Program-made: the position numbers and the translations under genes
Assembly: GCA_913057175.1 (NCBI GenBank)
Contig: CAJXNP010000030.1
Span: 1 to 46,113 of the forward strand
DNA length: 46,113 nucleotides
Direction: 5' to 3'
DNA from: an uncultured Cytophagales bacterium
Lineage (GTDB): Bacteria; Bacteroidota; Bacteroidia; Cytophagales; Cyclobacteriaceae
In this document: positions 25,232 to 34,493 of the stretch, one piece after another
Layout of the letters: each line of letters starts with the position of its first letter
Position numbering within the stretch: the stretch's first letter is position 1
Notes under the pieces: generated by a model
The model's input: only the letters and a program-made list of their open reading frames with translations
What the model was told of the DNA's origin: nothing
The model's database searches: none

Positions 25232-28189
25232 ATGAATAACTATCATAAAATAAACAATATTATGGGTTGGGCGGTCTGCCTGATATCGACTATTGTTTAC
25301 TGGGTTACAGTTGAAATGACAGCGAGTTATTGGGATTGCGGGGAGTTTATTGCTGTCTCTTACAAACTAGAAGTTCCCCACCCTCCGGGGGCACCATTTT
25401 TCCTCTTAATAGGCCGTCTGTTTTCATTCCTGGCGATGGGAAATGTTGAAAATGTGGCTTATTGGGTCAACATTGTTTCCGTTTTATCCAGCGGTTTTAC
25501 CATACTCTTTTTATTCTGGACAATTACCTTATTTGGCAAAAAACTGTTTGGCATTAAAAAAGGAGAAGAGACACAAGCCCAGACTTTTATGTTAATGGGT
25601 AGTGCATTAGTAGGATCTCTCGCATATACTTTTTCGGATTCTTTCTGGTTTTCAGCTGTTGAGGCTGAAGTATACGCCATGTCCTCTTTCTTTACTGCAT
25701 TTGTGGTATGGGCCATTTTGAAATGGGAAGAAAGGTATGATGAAGACAAAATACTGGCCAACAAATGGCTGATCATGATCTGTTTTATGATGGGGCTATC
25801 CATTGGCGTCCACCTGCTAAACCTTGTAACCATACCTGCCCTGGGTTTAATTTATTATTTCAAGAATCACACCCCCAATCGAAAAGGCATTATTCTCACT
25901 ATGGTCATCAGTGGATTAATAGTTATTTTAATCAACAACATTATCATTCCGGGTTTTCCTTCCATTGCAAATTCTTTTGAAGTAACCATGGTAAATTCGC
26001 TGGGAATGCCCTTCGGGTCTGGAGTTGTGCTATTCGGAATTCTATTGGTAGGAGCGCTCGTTTACGGGATCTACTTTACGCATAAGAAAGGAAAAGTCCT
26101 AGCCAATACGGCTCTTATTAGTCTCGCATTTATCTTAATTGGATATTCTTCTTACACATTAGTTGTTATTCGGTCTAATTTCAATCCACCGATCGATGAG
26201 AACAACCCTGAAAATATTACCTCCTTTGTTTCTTACTTAAAAAGAGAGCAATATGGCTCACGACCACTTTTATATGGCCAATATTTCGATGCTGATATTG
26301 TTGACCAGGAAAGAGGCGATCCTATTTATGTGAAGGGGGAGGATAAATATGAAATTGTCGATTATAAAATAGCATACAAATACGATCCCAAGCGATCGAC
26401 CATCCTGCCTCGTGCATATAGCAGTGATCCCAATCATATCAGCAGGTATAGAAACTACATGGGAATCGGACCAAACGAAACCCCGAATTTCATCGACAAC
26501 ATGATATTTATGCTTCGATATCAGCTTGGTCACATGTATATGAGGTATTTCATGTGGAATTTCGCCGGAAGGGAAAGTGACTATGAAGGCTCCAACTGGT
26601 TAGCTCCGTGGGAATCTTTACAGGAGCTCCCTGAATTGCTGGAAGTAAATAAAGGAAGAAATAATTATTTCATGCTTCCGCTAATTCTCGGAATTATAGG
26701 CCTAATCTTTCAGCTACAGCGTGATCCAAAAAGTTTTTCTGTCGTTGCATTGCTATTCTTTTTAACAGGTGCAGCATTGGTTTTGTATTTGAATTCACCA
26801 CCTGTTGAACCAAGAGAAAGAGATTATATTTATGTTGGATCCTATTATGCTTTTGCGATTTGGATTGGTTTTGGAGTGATGTCTATTGCCAACTTCCTGG
26901 AAAAAAAGTTCAAAAACCTGAAAACAGCGTCTATTGCTGCTACTTTCATTGGATTGATCATTCCAGGAATAATGGCAGCTCAAAACTGGGACGACCATGA
27001 CCGGTCAAACCGATATTTCTCAGTGGATTCAGCTAAGAATTACCTGAACTCATGCGCACCGAATGCCATTTTGTTTACAGGAGGAGATAATGACACTTTC
27101 CCTCTCTGGTATGCGCAGGAAGTAGAGGGCGTAAGAACGGATGTAAGGGTAATCGTTTTGAGTTATTTTAATACCGACTGGTACATCGAACAGATGGAAA
27201 GGCAGGCTTATGAATCTGACCCATTACCATTCTCACTCACCAAGGAACAATATTACCAGGGTGGCCCGAATGACATTCTTCCTTATGTTGAAAATCCACG
27301 GATCAAGGGAATGATCAACCTGAATCAATATTTGAAGTTGATCAGGGATGACAACAGTGCCATAAAAGTACAGTCAAGGTTTGGTAGCTATAACAGTATC
27401 CCTTCCAAACAATTATTTCTGAATATCGATACGACTGCCGTGGAAAATCTTGGGATCGTTCCTAAAGATAAGCAGCAGTACATGACAGACCGAATGGTTT
27501 TCTCCATGAAGCGTGGAAGTATGGAGAAGAACACTTTGATGATCCTTGACCTGATCGCCACGAACAATTGGGAAAGACCTATTTATTTCAATCACACTTC
27601 TCTCAATGGTATTGGAATCAATTTGAATCAATATGTCATTCAGGAAGGCAATTGCTTCAGATTGCTGCCGATCGTTAATCCTAATACCAGAGCTGAATTT
27701 ATCAATGAAGATGTGATGTACGAAAATGTGATGGACAAATTTCAGTACCGTGAATTGGATAATCCTAGTGTATATTACAATGAACAGTATCGAAATTTTG
27801 TATTGAACCATCGCTCTACATTCAATAGCCTGAGTACAGGCTTGATCAATTCAGGAGATAAGCAAAGGGCCAGAGAAGCTATTCTTAAAAGTTTGGAAGT
27901 AATGCCCGATGAAGCCATTCCCTTTGATTATACCAATTCACAAACTGTAGGAATTTTGTTTGAACTCGGAGAAGTGGAAAAAGCAATAGAAATAGCTGAA
28001 ACCATCTCCAGACGTTCGGATGAATTCCTGACTTATCTTGAAAAATACAATCGCAGCTTTGGCGATGAAAAGCAAAAAAATATTGTCATTTTGAATGAGT
28101 TGGCAATGACAATGAGAAAATATGGAGAAGCGGAACTGGCTGAAAAATATAGTGAATTGTTCCAGCTTCACTATCAATCAATGCAATAA
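25232..28189 (+). CDS. DUF2723 family membrane protein (PMT-like)
   Basis: A 985-residue protein of the DUF2723 family, widespread in Bacteroidota and related to GT-C protein O-mannosyltransferases. The N-terminal half has about ten to twelve membrane spans. The first periplasmic loop bears ASYWDCGEFIAVSYKLEVPH (residues 31-50) and HPPGAP (50-55); the acidic residues resemble the catalytic Asp/Glu of PMT-type enzymes. The middle has LNSPPVEPRERDYIYVGSYY and TGGDNDTFPLWYAQEVEGVR, family hallmarks, and the last about 150 residues look TPR-like. It may add sugars to exported proteins from a lipid-linked donor; direct evidence is not visible. A rho-independent terminator follows the gene. Confidence 0.9.
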   Translation: MNNYHKINNIMGWAVCLISTIVYWVTVEMTASYWDCGEFIAVSYKLEVPHPPGAPFFLLIGRLFSFLAMGNVENVAYWVNIVSVLSSGFTILFLFWTITLFGKKLFGIKKGEETQAQTFMLMGSALVGSLAYTFSDSFWFSAVEAEVYAMSSFFTAFVVWAILKWEERYDEDKILANKWLIMICFMMGLSIGVHLLNLVTIPALGLIYYFKNHTPNRKGIILTMVISGLIVILINNIIIPGFPSIANSFEVTMVNSLGMPFGSGVVLFGILLVGALVYGIYFTHKKGKVLANTALISLAFILIGYSSYTLVVIRSNFNPPIDENNPENITSFVSYLKREQYGSRPLLYGQYFDADIVDQERGDPIYVKGEDKYEIVDYKIAYKYDPKRSTILPRAYSSDPNHISRYRNYMGIGPNETPNFIDNMIFMLRYQLGHMYMRYFMWNFAGRESDYEGSNWLAPWESLQELPELLEVNKGRNNYFMLPLILGIIGLIFQLQRDPKSFSVVALLFFLTGAALVLYLNSPPVEPRERDYIYVGSYYAFAIWIGFGVMSIANFLEKKFKNLKTASIAATFIGLIIPGIMAAQNWDDHDRSNRYFSVDSAKNYLNSCAPNAILFTGGDNDTFPLWYAQEVEGVRTDVRVIVLSYFNTDWYIEQMERQAYESDPLPFSLTKEQYYQGGPNDILPYVENPRIKGMINLNQYLKLIRDDNSAIKVQSRFGSYNSIPSKQLFLNIDTTAVENLGIVPKDKQQYMTDRMVFSMKRGSMEKNTLMILDLIATNNWERPIYFNHTSLNGIGINLNQYVIQEGNCFRLLPIVNPNTRAEFINEDVMYENVMDKFQYRELDNPSVYYNEQYRNFVLNHRSTFNSLSTGLINSGDKQRAREAILKSLEVMPDEAIPFDYTNSQTVGILFELGEVEKAIEIAETISRRSDEFLTYLEKYNRSFGDEKQKNIVILNELAMTMRKYGEAELAEKYSELFQLHYQSMQ

Positions 28190-28208
28190 AGGAGTTAAAT
28201 TAATTCTC

Positions 28209-28244
28209 AAACCCCGGGGGATATTCTTCCGGGGTTTTTATTTT
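28209..28244 (+). terminator. Rho-independent terminator after the DUF2723 gene
   Basis: AAACCCCGG (28209-28217) pairs with CCGGGGTTT (28229-28237) and is followed by a T-rich tract to 28244. It lies about 20 bp after the stop codon. Confidence 0.88.
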
Positions 28245-28276
28245 ATATAGAATTTACAAACTCAAAATCAGATAGC

Positions 28277-28960
28277 ATGAAAAATATAATTCTCGTCTCC
28301 ACTTTTATTTTTCTGTCATTCCAATCAATGGCACAAGACTTTGGGTTGTCTTTTTCTTACTTCTTTCCTAAAAATGGCGACTTTTCTGTCCCAGTTACCC
28401 CTTTTTCTATTCGTGGACTGGGAGTAGATTTTAATTCTTTTTCAGGCATTGAAACAGGAGCTTCATTTTATCGAATGTCAGGAATGAATATGAAGGACAT
28501 TCCTTTCGAGTCAGAGGAAGCTTTGGTCGGCCCCTTTTATTCGATCATGATGCCGTTGCAATTAATACTATTTGCAGGAAGTGACAGAGCTGAACTAAGG
28601 TTGAAAGGTGGTGTATTTGGCTTTTTCCACTTTGACACAAAGTTGAATGAAGGAAATATTGACCGTGCTTTGAAAGATGAGTTGCAGTGGGAAGTGCTCA
28701 ATTCAGATTTTGATGTGGATAATTCCTTTGGTTATGGGTACATTTTTGGAGGTGAGGTCATTTTTTATGTCACTCCAAAATTTGGGATCAACGTGGAGGC
28801 CCAATACCTGATTGGTGAATCAAAACTCAATATGCAGGGGGAATATGTGGGATTACCTGGTGAAAATGATCAACTGCAAACAGTTGAGGTAAGCTACCCG
28901 GATTCCAAACTCGATTACACCGGAATCGAAATATCATTGGGGGCAATCATTACTCCCTAA
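28277..28960 (+). CDS. Outer membrane beta-barrel-like protein
   Basis: A 227-residue exported protein with signal peptide MKNIILVSTFIFLSFQSMAQ. The mature part alternates aromatic and polar residues in strands such as FGLSFSYFFPKNGDF, FGINVEAQYLIGESKL and YTGIEISLGAIITP, consistent with a small beta-barrel, and the ending is hydrophobic though not a classic terminal Phe. Function unknown. It lies downstream of the DUF2723 terminator and so has its own promoter, which I could not place. It converges on the reductase gene with a 10-bp gap. Confidence 0.7.
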   Translation: MKNIILVSTFIFLSFQSMAQDFGLSFSYFFPKNGDFSVPVTPFSIRGLGVDFNSFSGIETGASFYRMSGMNMKDIPFESEEALVGPFYSIMMPLQLILFAGSDRAELRLKGGVFGFFHFDTKLNEGNIDRALKDELQWEVLNSDFDVDNSFGYGYIFGGEVIFYVTPKFGINVEAQYLIGESKLNMQGEYVGLPGENDQLQTVEVSYPDSKLDYTGIEISLGAIITP

Positions 28961-28970
28961 ACGGGATAAT

Positions 28971-29867
28971 CTAAATTTGGCTGGCCAATATTTTAATTCC
29001 CTCATCAAAAGAATGAGGCTCGTAACCCAATTCCTTTCTTGCTTTTTCAATAATAAATCCAGTTTTAGGAGGTCTTTTAGCCGGCTGAGTAAAAGTGGAT
29101 GCATCCGCTCTTTCCATCAAAGATTTATCCAGATTGAAGAAATTAGCCGTCTTAATTGCCATATCATGCGGGGTAAGAATATCCTTGCCGGAAATATTGA
29201 ATATACCCATTGCCTGTTTTTTAGCTATCAAATAGCACCCCATCGCCAGATCTTCAGCCAGGGTAGGTGAGCGCCATTGATCATCCACAACTTTGATATT
29301 CTTACCGCTCTCCAGGCTTTTCTTAACCCAAAGAATGATATTCGATCGACTCATATCCTCCGCAATTCCATAAACTAAAACTGTTCTGGCAATTGCCCAC
29401 TTTAAATTGCTGTTTTGAACAATCTTTTCAGACTCCAGCTTGCTGTCACCATAAATGCTGACTGGATTTGGCTCGGCATTTTCATCGTATGGCCCTTTCA
29501 AGCCATCGAAAATAAAATCCGTTGAGAGATGTACAAGGAATGAACCGGTCTTCTCACACGCTTTGACTATATTTTTAACTGCTTCCACATTGTATTTCCA
29601 ACATTTTTCCCGGTCAAGCTCACAATCATCCACCTGCGTCATGGCTGCCGTATGAATGACGGTATCCGGCTGGTGCTTCACCAGAACTTCCAGAACCTGG
29701 TTTTTATTGGAAATGTCCATTGATTCATAAACCACATTGGAACTAAGGCTCTTCAGACGATTGTCACCCCGGCTTGTTGCAATTGTCTCAACTTCCGGCT
29801 GATCCTGAAGTAACTTTACCAATTTCTGGCCGAGTAGACCGTTTGATCCTGTAATCAGTATTTTCAT
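28971..29867 (-). CDS. RmlD-like sugar nucleotide reductase (SDR family)
   Basis: An extended short-chain dehydrogenase resembling dTDP-4-dehydrorhamnose reductase (RfbD/RmlD). The Rossmann loop is MKILITGSNGLLGQKLVKLL, followed by VIHTAAMTQVDDCELDREKC, the catalytic-region STDFIFDG and the active-site YGDSKLESEK (Y-x3-K). The open frame could be prolonged to a GTG at 29915 inside the upstream gene, but the ATG at 29867 starts the canonical nucleotide-binding strand and is 14 bp after the upstream stop, giving 298 residues. It is not beside other rhamnose genes, so the sugar substrate is uncertain. Confidence 0.87.
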   Translation of the reverse strand: MKILITGSNGLLGQKLVKLLQDQPEVETIATSRGDNRLKSLSSNVVYESMDISNKNQVLEVLVKHQPDTVIHTAAMTQVDDCELDREKCWKYNVEAVKNIVKACEKTGSFLVHLSTDFIFDGLKGPYDENAEPNPVSIYGDSKLESEKIVQNSNLKWAIARTVLVYGIAEDMSRSNIILWVKKSLESGKNIKVVDDQWRSPTLAEDLAMGCYLIAKKQAMGIFNISGKDILTPHDMAIKTANFFNLDKSLMERADASTFTQPAKRPPKTGFIIEKARKELGYEPHSFDEGIKILASQI

Positions 29868-29881
29868 TTTCAATATTTCAA

Positions 29882-30715
29882 TTAATAGGTTTTTCCGCCA
29901 TATTTTTCGTTCCACTCCTCTTTTGAAATTTCTTCCACTTCGACGGTCATGTAAACATTTTCAACAGGTCTGCTCATGGTAGCAGTTTTTACAGAAGCAA
30001 TTTTGTCTACCACATCCATTCCTTCGACTACCCTGCCAAAAACAGTATAACCTTCATCCAGATGAGGCGCTCCGCCAAGGGTGGTATACACCTCAAGGCG
30101 TTCTTCACTTATCGGGTTAGTAAAACTGGTTCCAAACCTGTTTTCCATCACCGGGATAAGCTTGATCATTTCTTTATTTAATACCTCATTTCCCTGGGTT
30201 TGATAGATGCTGTCCAGCTTTTGAACGATGTTTTCGTAACCCGGTACTTCAGCCAGCCTGTTTAAATAGGAGTGAACCTTCTGCAAATTGGCCGTCAATT
30301 CTTCTTCAGAAAAAACATTTCCCTGAACAATGTAAAACTGGCTTCCATTTGATTTCTTTTCCGGATTGATCTGGTCACCCTGACGCGCAGCAGCCAGAGC
30401 GCCCCTGTGGTGAATGAGGGTGTCGACAAATTCAGGTGGGATCAGGTAATCAATTTCATTTTCATGTCCGGGTTTTGCATTCACATCCCCTCCCTGTATC
30501 ATAAAATTCGGGATAACCCTGTGAAAAGTAGTGCTATCAAATTGTCCATTTTTTGCCAGCTTAATAAAATTCTCTTTGTGCAATGGTGTCTGATCATATA
30601 AAACCAATTTTATATCACCAAATTTAGTTTTTAATGTAACCAGGTAATCCTTTTCTTGCGAATTACATGAGTTCAAAACCACCAATGTCACGATGAATAG
30701 AATGATCTTTTTCAT
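29882..30715 (-). CDS. Cyclophilin-type peptidyl-prolyl isomerase, lipoprotein
   Basis: A periplasmic prolyl isomerase of 277 residues. The N-terminus MKKIILFIVTLVVLNSCNSQ is a lipoprotein signal, with Cys17 the lipidated residue. The cyclophilin core includes FDSTTFHRVIPNFMIQGGD (catalytic Arg in FHRV), SNGSQFYIVQG and YTVFGRVVEGMDVVDKIASV. About 70 residues between the SQFYI strand and the rest are an insertion, as is common in Bacteroidota cyclophilins. The longest frame extends to 30829 inside hemC, but the ATG at 30715 gives the signal peptide and is chosen. It probably helps fold exported or outer membrane proteins. Confidence 0.92.
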   Translation of the reverse strand: MKKIILFIVTLVVLNSCNSQEKDYLVTLKTKFGDIKLVLYDQTPLHKENFIKLAKNGQFDSTTFHRVIPNFMIQGGDVNAKPGHENEIDYLIPPEFVDTLIHHRGALAAARQGDQINPEKKSNGSQFYIVQGNVFSEEELTANLQKVHSYLNRLAEVPGYENIVQKLDSIYQTQGNEVLNKEMIKLIPVMENRFGTSFTNPISEERLEVYTTLGGAPHLDEGYTVFGRVVEGMDVVDKIASVKTATMSRPVENVYMTVEVEEISKEEWNEKYGGKTY

Positions 30716-30741
30716 ATGATTTATCTTGTCGAACACAATAC

Positions 30742-31668
30742 TTATAGTTGCTTTCGGATTTCTTTTAATATTTCCTGTCCGCCTTCTTTCAAAATCTCTT
30801 TCGCTAACTTCTGACCACCTTCCATACATTGATCCGCTTTAAATTCGGAGGATTTTTGCTTAAGCTTTTTACCATCAAGGCTGAAAATTCCAGCCTGCAA
30901 TGTAATATTTCCTGATTCAGAATATTGCGCCAATGCAAATGCAGGAATGCTGCAGCCTCCTTCTAACTCCCTTAAATAAGCCCGCTCAGCCAAAAGCTGC
31001 TTTTCTGTAGGATTGTGATTGATCGCTTCATAAATTTTTGTTGCCAATACCGGATCCATTTCTGTGGAAACTTCAAGTGCGAGACTTCCCTGGCCAACTG
31101 CAGGGGTAAACTTTTCCAAAGATAGCTCCTGAACGATCATATGAGAATAACCCATTCGATACACACCAGCGAAAGCTAGTAGTAAGGCATCACATTGTCC
31201 TTCTTCCATTTTCCGGATGCGAGTCTGTAAATTACCACGAATCTCTACGGTTTTCACATGAGGGTAATAATGTCTCAGTGTTGCTATTCGCCTGGTAGAT
31301 GAAGTTCCTACTGTGATCGGATCAGTTTCCAGTGAGATTTCATGATTGGAACTGATCAAAACATCATTCGCTTTTTCCCTCTCGGTAAACGCAAGGATCT
31401 TCAGCTCTTCAGGCAATCTGGAAGGCAAATCTTTTGCGCTATGAACAGCAATATCAATCGTTCCATTTTTTAATTGTTCTTCCAATTCCTCCGTAAAGAC
31501 CCCCTTCCCTCCAATTTTAGAGATGGATACATCCAGCAATTGATCACCTTTTGTTTCAATGACACTAATAATTGGTTTTAATCCATTCTTCGACAATTCA
31601 CTGGCAACAAATTCTGCTTGCCACAAAGCCAGCTTGCTACCCCTTGTTCCGATTTTTACCTCCTCCAT
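30742..31668 (-). CDS. hemC: Hydroxymethylbilane synthase (porphobilinogen deaminase)
   Basis: HemC, 308 residues, condenses four porphobilinogen molecules into hydroxymethylbilane in tetrapyrrole synthesis. Clear motifs are KIGTRGSKLALWQAEFVA, DIAVHSAKDLPSRLP (with the catalytic Asp80), VGTSSTRR, RGNLQTRIRKMEEG and LEGGCSIPAFALAQ, whose Cys239 carries the dipyrromethane cofactor. The length matches bacterial homologues. It lies directly downstream of the delta' gene (stop and start adjacent) and 26 bp upstream of the cyclophilin gene, in a mixed housekeeping operon. Confidence 0.97.
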   Translation of the reverse strand: MEEVKIGTRGSKLALWQAEFVASELSKNGLKPIISVIETKGDQLLDVSISKIGGKGVFTEELEEQLKNGTIDIAVHSAKDLPSRLPEELKILAFTEREKANDVLISSNHEISLETDPITVGTSSTRRIATLRHYYPHVKTVEIRGNLQTRIRKMEEGQCDALLLAFAGVYRMGYSHMIVQELSLEKFTPAVGQGSLALEVSTEMDPVLATKIYEAINHNPTEKQLLAERAYLRELEGGCSIPAFALAQYSESGNITLQAGIFSLDGKKLKQKSSEFKADQCMEGGQKLAKEILKEGGQEILKEIRKQL

Positions 31669-32793
31669 CTAGCTTCTAAATATGGTGTGAATTTTTAGCG
31701 AGGTATCGAGAAAGGCAATTTTAACATTGATGTTTCTCTCAATATGATAAAGAAATGTATTCAATTCTCCGTAAAACCGCTCGATCTTATGATGATCACG
31801 AAGGGTTCCTCCAAATTTGGAAACGAAATCCTGCTCGTCGGCATTGATAACTTTTTGCAAATCTATAACCTGGTTTTGGGAGATCAGGGATTCACGAAGC
31901 ATATTAATTCCGTATTGAATCATGCTTTTTTGCGAAACCTTGTTCATGGTGAAAAATTTGTCCGTCCAATCTACCAATGTAGGGTGCTTTTTCTCGTAAC
32001 ACACTCTCATCCAATCTCTGAATAATTGATGGCTGTCATCTTCTACCTCCGTTATTAATTTTGTTGCCAGGTTCAGGTTTCCCCCCGACAGAAGTGCCAG
32101 CTGATTGGCCCGTTTTTCGTCGAGCTGATGTGAATCCTGTAAATAAGCTGAAATCTCATCATCAGAAAAAGATGGAACATGAAACACCTGTGTTCTTGAA
32201 AGAATAGTGGTGATCAACTGTTCACGATCATAAGTTACCAGGAGAAAAATGGTATTCTCAGGTGGTTCTTCCAGGATTTTTAGAATCCCATTTGCTGCAG
32301 AAGGATGTAAGTATTCAGCCAGCCAGATAATCATCACTTTGTATTTTCCTTCAAAAGATTTGAGAGAAAGATCGCGAATGATCTGCCGGCTTTCTTCCTT
32401 TGAAATATTTAATTGCTTATTCTCAGCTCCAAAAAAATTACTCCAGTCTTCATCATTTCCGTAAGGGTTTAGGTGAAGGAATTCTCGCCACTCTTTTATG
32501 AACGCTGCCGATTTTGCCTCTTTTTTCTCAATTGGGAGTGGGCATACCGGAAATACAAAATGAATATCAGGATGAATATATTTTTTCGCTTTCACACAGG
32601 ATGCGCACTCCCCACAGCTATCCTCACCCTGGTTTTCACAATTGAGATACGTTGAAAATGCCAAAGCTAAGCTTAAATTTGCTGATCCGGGCTTCCCGGA
32701 AAACAATTGTGCATGTGCTACATGATTATTCCTGACTGAACTAACAAGTTTTTTCTTCGCTTCACTTAATCCTGGTATGTCTTTAAACATCAT
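31669..32793 (-). CDS. holB: DNA polymerase III delta' subunit
   Basis: Clamp-loader delta' subunit, 374 residues from the preferred ATG. It opens DIPGLSEAKKKLVSSVRNNHVAHAQ, shows the zinc-binding cysteines CENQGEDSCGECASC, the RFC-box-like SAANGILKILEEPPENT and LLVTYDREQLITTILSRTQ, the SRC-like segment with Gln for Cys. The P-loop is degenerate (SGKPGSANLSLA), as usual in delta', which does not hydrolyse ATP. It helps load the sliding clamp. The open frame reaches a TTG at 32805, but the ATG at 32793 overlaps the upstream TGA by 4 bp and is preferred. Confidence 0.93.
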   Translation of the reverse strand: MMFKDIPGLSEAKKKLVSSVRNNHVAHAQLFSGKPGSANLSLALAFSTYLNCENQGEDSCGECASCVKAKKYIHPDIHFVFPVCPLPIEKKEAKSAAFIKEWREFLHLNPYGNDEDWSNFFGAENKQLNISKEESRQIIRDLSLKSFEGKYKVMIIWLAEYLHPSAANGILKILEEPPENTIFLLVTYDREQLITTILSRTQVFHVPSFSDDEISAYLQDSHQLDEKRANQLALLSGGNLNLATKLITEVEDDSHQLFRDWMRVCYEKKHPTLVDWTDKFFTMNKVSQKSMIQYGINMLRESLISQNQVIDLQKVINADEQDFVSKFGGTLRDHHKIERFYGELNTFLYHIERNINVKIAFLDTSLKIHTIFRS

Positions 32794-33986
32794 GGCCTTT
32801 CCCAAAATCTATATTCAGAAGTAATCTGATAAATGTGTTTTAAAATATTTGTTTCAATTTCGTCCATATCTTTGTTCCTCCTTTCCATTACAACTTTTGT
32901 CATTTCAAGAAACTTATCAAAAATGAATGTCTGAAAGTCCACAGATCCACCCCATGTAAATGAAGGAATGAAACTCTTTGGATATCCTTCTCCAAAAATG
33001 CTGGCGCCAACACCTGCTACTGTTCCAGTATTAAACATCGTATTGATGCCACATTTTGCATGGTCACCCATCAACAATCCACAAAATTGTAGTCCCGTAT
33101 TTACAAAGCTTTTTGTTTGATAATCCCAGATCTTAATTTTTTGATAATTATTTTTCAAATTGGAAGTATTGGAATCCGCGCCGAAATTACACCATTCTCC
33201 GATAACGGAATTCCCCAAAAAACCATCATGAGATTTATTACTGTGACCGAAAATAACGGAGTTACTCATCTCTCCCCCTACCTTACAAAAAGGGCCAATC
33301 GTATTATCGCCAATCATTTTTGCTCCCATATTCACAATCGATCCCTCGCAAATCGCAAAAGGACCGCGTATCATGGCGCCTTCTTTTATCTCCACATTTT
33401 TCCCAAGGTAAATGGGTCCATTTTCAGCATTGAGAATTGCTGCCCTGATTTTGACACCCGGCTCTACGAATACATTTTCCGGATTATAAACTGTGGTATG
33501 TGGATCTGGGATATTATTGCTTGTTTGATTTTGAAGGTATTGAATGTCAGAACGGATTTCATTTCCATTATTAATAAATATTTTCCAGGGTTTATCAATA
33601 GACAAAGCCTCATCTTCAAAAACATGCTTTCTAAAATTGAAATCCATGTTTTTCAATGACTCGAATGAAACCGGTTTTTCAGTTCTGAAAGCCACGATTT
33701 CATTTTCGTAAATAATTGATTCATCCATTTCAAGGGAAGAAATGGCTTTTTTTAGTTTCTGATTGGGAATGAATGAACCGTTTATGTAGAGCTGACTACT
33801 TTTATCGGAAGGATATTTTGCTTGTAAGTAGGGCTCTGTTAGCCAGCTTACTTTTTCGCCTAATGCTTTTTCCCATTTTTCTGTAATCGTCAGTATGCCA
33901 ATTCTGATCTCTGCTATTGGACGTGTAAAGGTGAAGGGAAGTAAATTTATTCTGATTTGAGGGGGATCAAAAAGTATGGCTGCCAT
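32790..33986 (-). CDS. GlmU-like putative sugar nucleotidyltransferase
   Basis: A 398-residue protein with a divergent N-terminal nucleotidyltransferase-like domain and a C-terminal left-handed beta-helix of hexapeptide repeats (for example VFVEPGVKIRAAILNAENGP, IYLGKNVEIKEGAMIRGP). It matches the Bacteroidota family called putative sugar nucleotidyltransferase or GlmU-like. The N-terminus lacks the canonical LAAGxGTRMxS nucleotide-binding loop, so uridylyltransferase activity is doubtful; N-terminal FTFTRPIAEIRIGILTITEKW is the family start. Its stop overlaps the delta' ATG by 4 bp. The upstream neighbour is rpmE2, separated by a strong terminator. Confidence 0.88.
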   Translation of the reverse strand: MAAILFDPPQIRINLLPFTFTRPIAEIRIGILTITEKWEKALGEKVSWLTEPYLQAKYPSDKSSQLYINGSFIPNQKLKKAISSLEMDESIIYENEIVAFRTEKPVSFESLKNMDFNFRKHVFEDEALSIDKPWKIFINNGNEIRSDIQYLQNQTSNNIPDPHTTVYNPENVFVEPGVKIRAAILNAENGPIYLGKNVEIKEGAMIRGPFAICEGSIVNMGAKMIGDNTIGPFCKVGGEMSNSVIFGHSNKSHDGFLGNSVIGEWCNFGADSNTSNLKNNYQKIKIWDYQTKSFVNTGLQFCGLLMGDHAKCGINTMFNTGTVAGVGASIFGEGYPKSFIPSFTWGGSVDFQTFIFDKFLEMTKVVMERRNKDMDEIETNILKHIYQITSEYRFWERP

Positions 33987-33997
33987 GGTGCAAAAAT

Positions 33998-34038
33998 AAA
34001 AAAGTCTTCATCTTTCCGATTCAGATGAAGACTTTTTT
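33998..34038 (-). terminator. Strong rho-independent terminator after rpmE2
   Basis: A perfect 16-bp stem pairs 33998-34013 with 34023-34038 across a 9-base loop (core AGTCTTCATCT / AGATGAAGACT). The arms carry A-tract and T-tract on both sides, so it can work in both directions; both flanking genes are on the minus strand, so it ends the rpmE2 transcript and isolates the GlmU-like operon. Confidence 0.9.
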
Positions 34039-34057
34039 AGCAAATAATCTGTGTAGA

Positions 34058-34303
34058 TTAGTTCTTTTTATACCTTTTGTTGAATTTCTCTACCCTACCA
34101 GCTGTATCCACGAAAATTTTCTTACCAGTGTAAAACGGATGCGACGCAGAACTAACTTCAATTTTAATCATTGGGTATTCTTTTCCGTCCTCCATCTTAA
34201 TCGTTTCGTCCGAAGTCATGGTTGACTTTGTCAAAAACTTATGATCGCTCTGAGTATCGTAAAATACTACATCTTTATATTCCGGATGAATTCCTTTTTT
34301 CAT
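34058..34303 (-). CDS. rpmE2: Type B ribosomal protein bL31
   Basis: An 81-residue protein starting [16 protein letters not shown] and containing [18 protein letters not shown] and [20 protein letters not shown], a full match to bL31 of the type B form. It has no cysteines, so it lacks the zinc ribbon of type A L31, as usual for the zinc-independent paralogue; in Bacteroidota the B form is commonly the main version. It is a component of the large ribosomal subunit at the inter-subunit bridge. A well-formed promoter lies upstream and a strong terminator downstream, so it is a single-gene unit. Confidence 0.97.
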   Translation of the reverse strand: MKKGIHPEYKDVVFYDTQSDHKFLTKSTMTSDETIKMEDGKEYPMIKIEVSSASHPFYTGKKIFVDTAGRVEKFNKRYKKN

Positions 34304-34343
34304 TTTATTTTCTTAATTTATTCGACTCATTTGAAAAGGACTG

Positions 34344-34374
34344 CAAATGTATATATAAAATTTATTATAAACAA
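34344..34374 (-). promoter_or_regulatory. Promoter of rpmE2
   Basis: Read on the minus strand, TTG (34374-34372) is followed by 20 bases and then TACATTTG (34351-34344), an exact match to the Bacteroidota sigma-A pattern TTG-N19-21-TAnnTTTG. The leader to the ATG at 34303 is about 35 bases. Confidence 0.85.
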
Positions 34375-34443
34375 TCGTTTACCAAACACCATCTTACAAT
34401 ATAAATAAAACAAGATAAAATTTAACTTTTTCGTTAAGTTATC

Positions 34444-34474
34444 TTGGGGTTTAAACAGAATTGAGTTACATTTG
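34444..34474 (+). promoter_or_regulatory. Promoter of the TPR gene at 34494
   Basis: TTG at 34444-34446, 20 bases, then TACATTTG at 34467-34474, the same exact Bacteroidota pattern as the divergent rpmE2 promoter. AGGGAG at about 34485-34490 sits close to the ATG at 34494; the leader is very short. Confidence 0.85.
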
Positions 34475-34493
34475 ATATAGTAGAAGGGAGTCC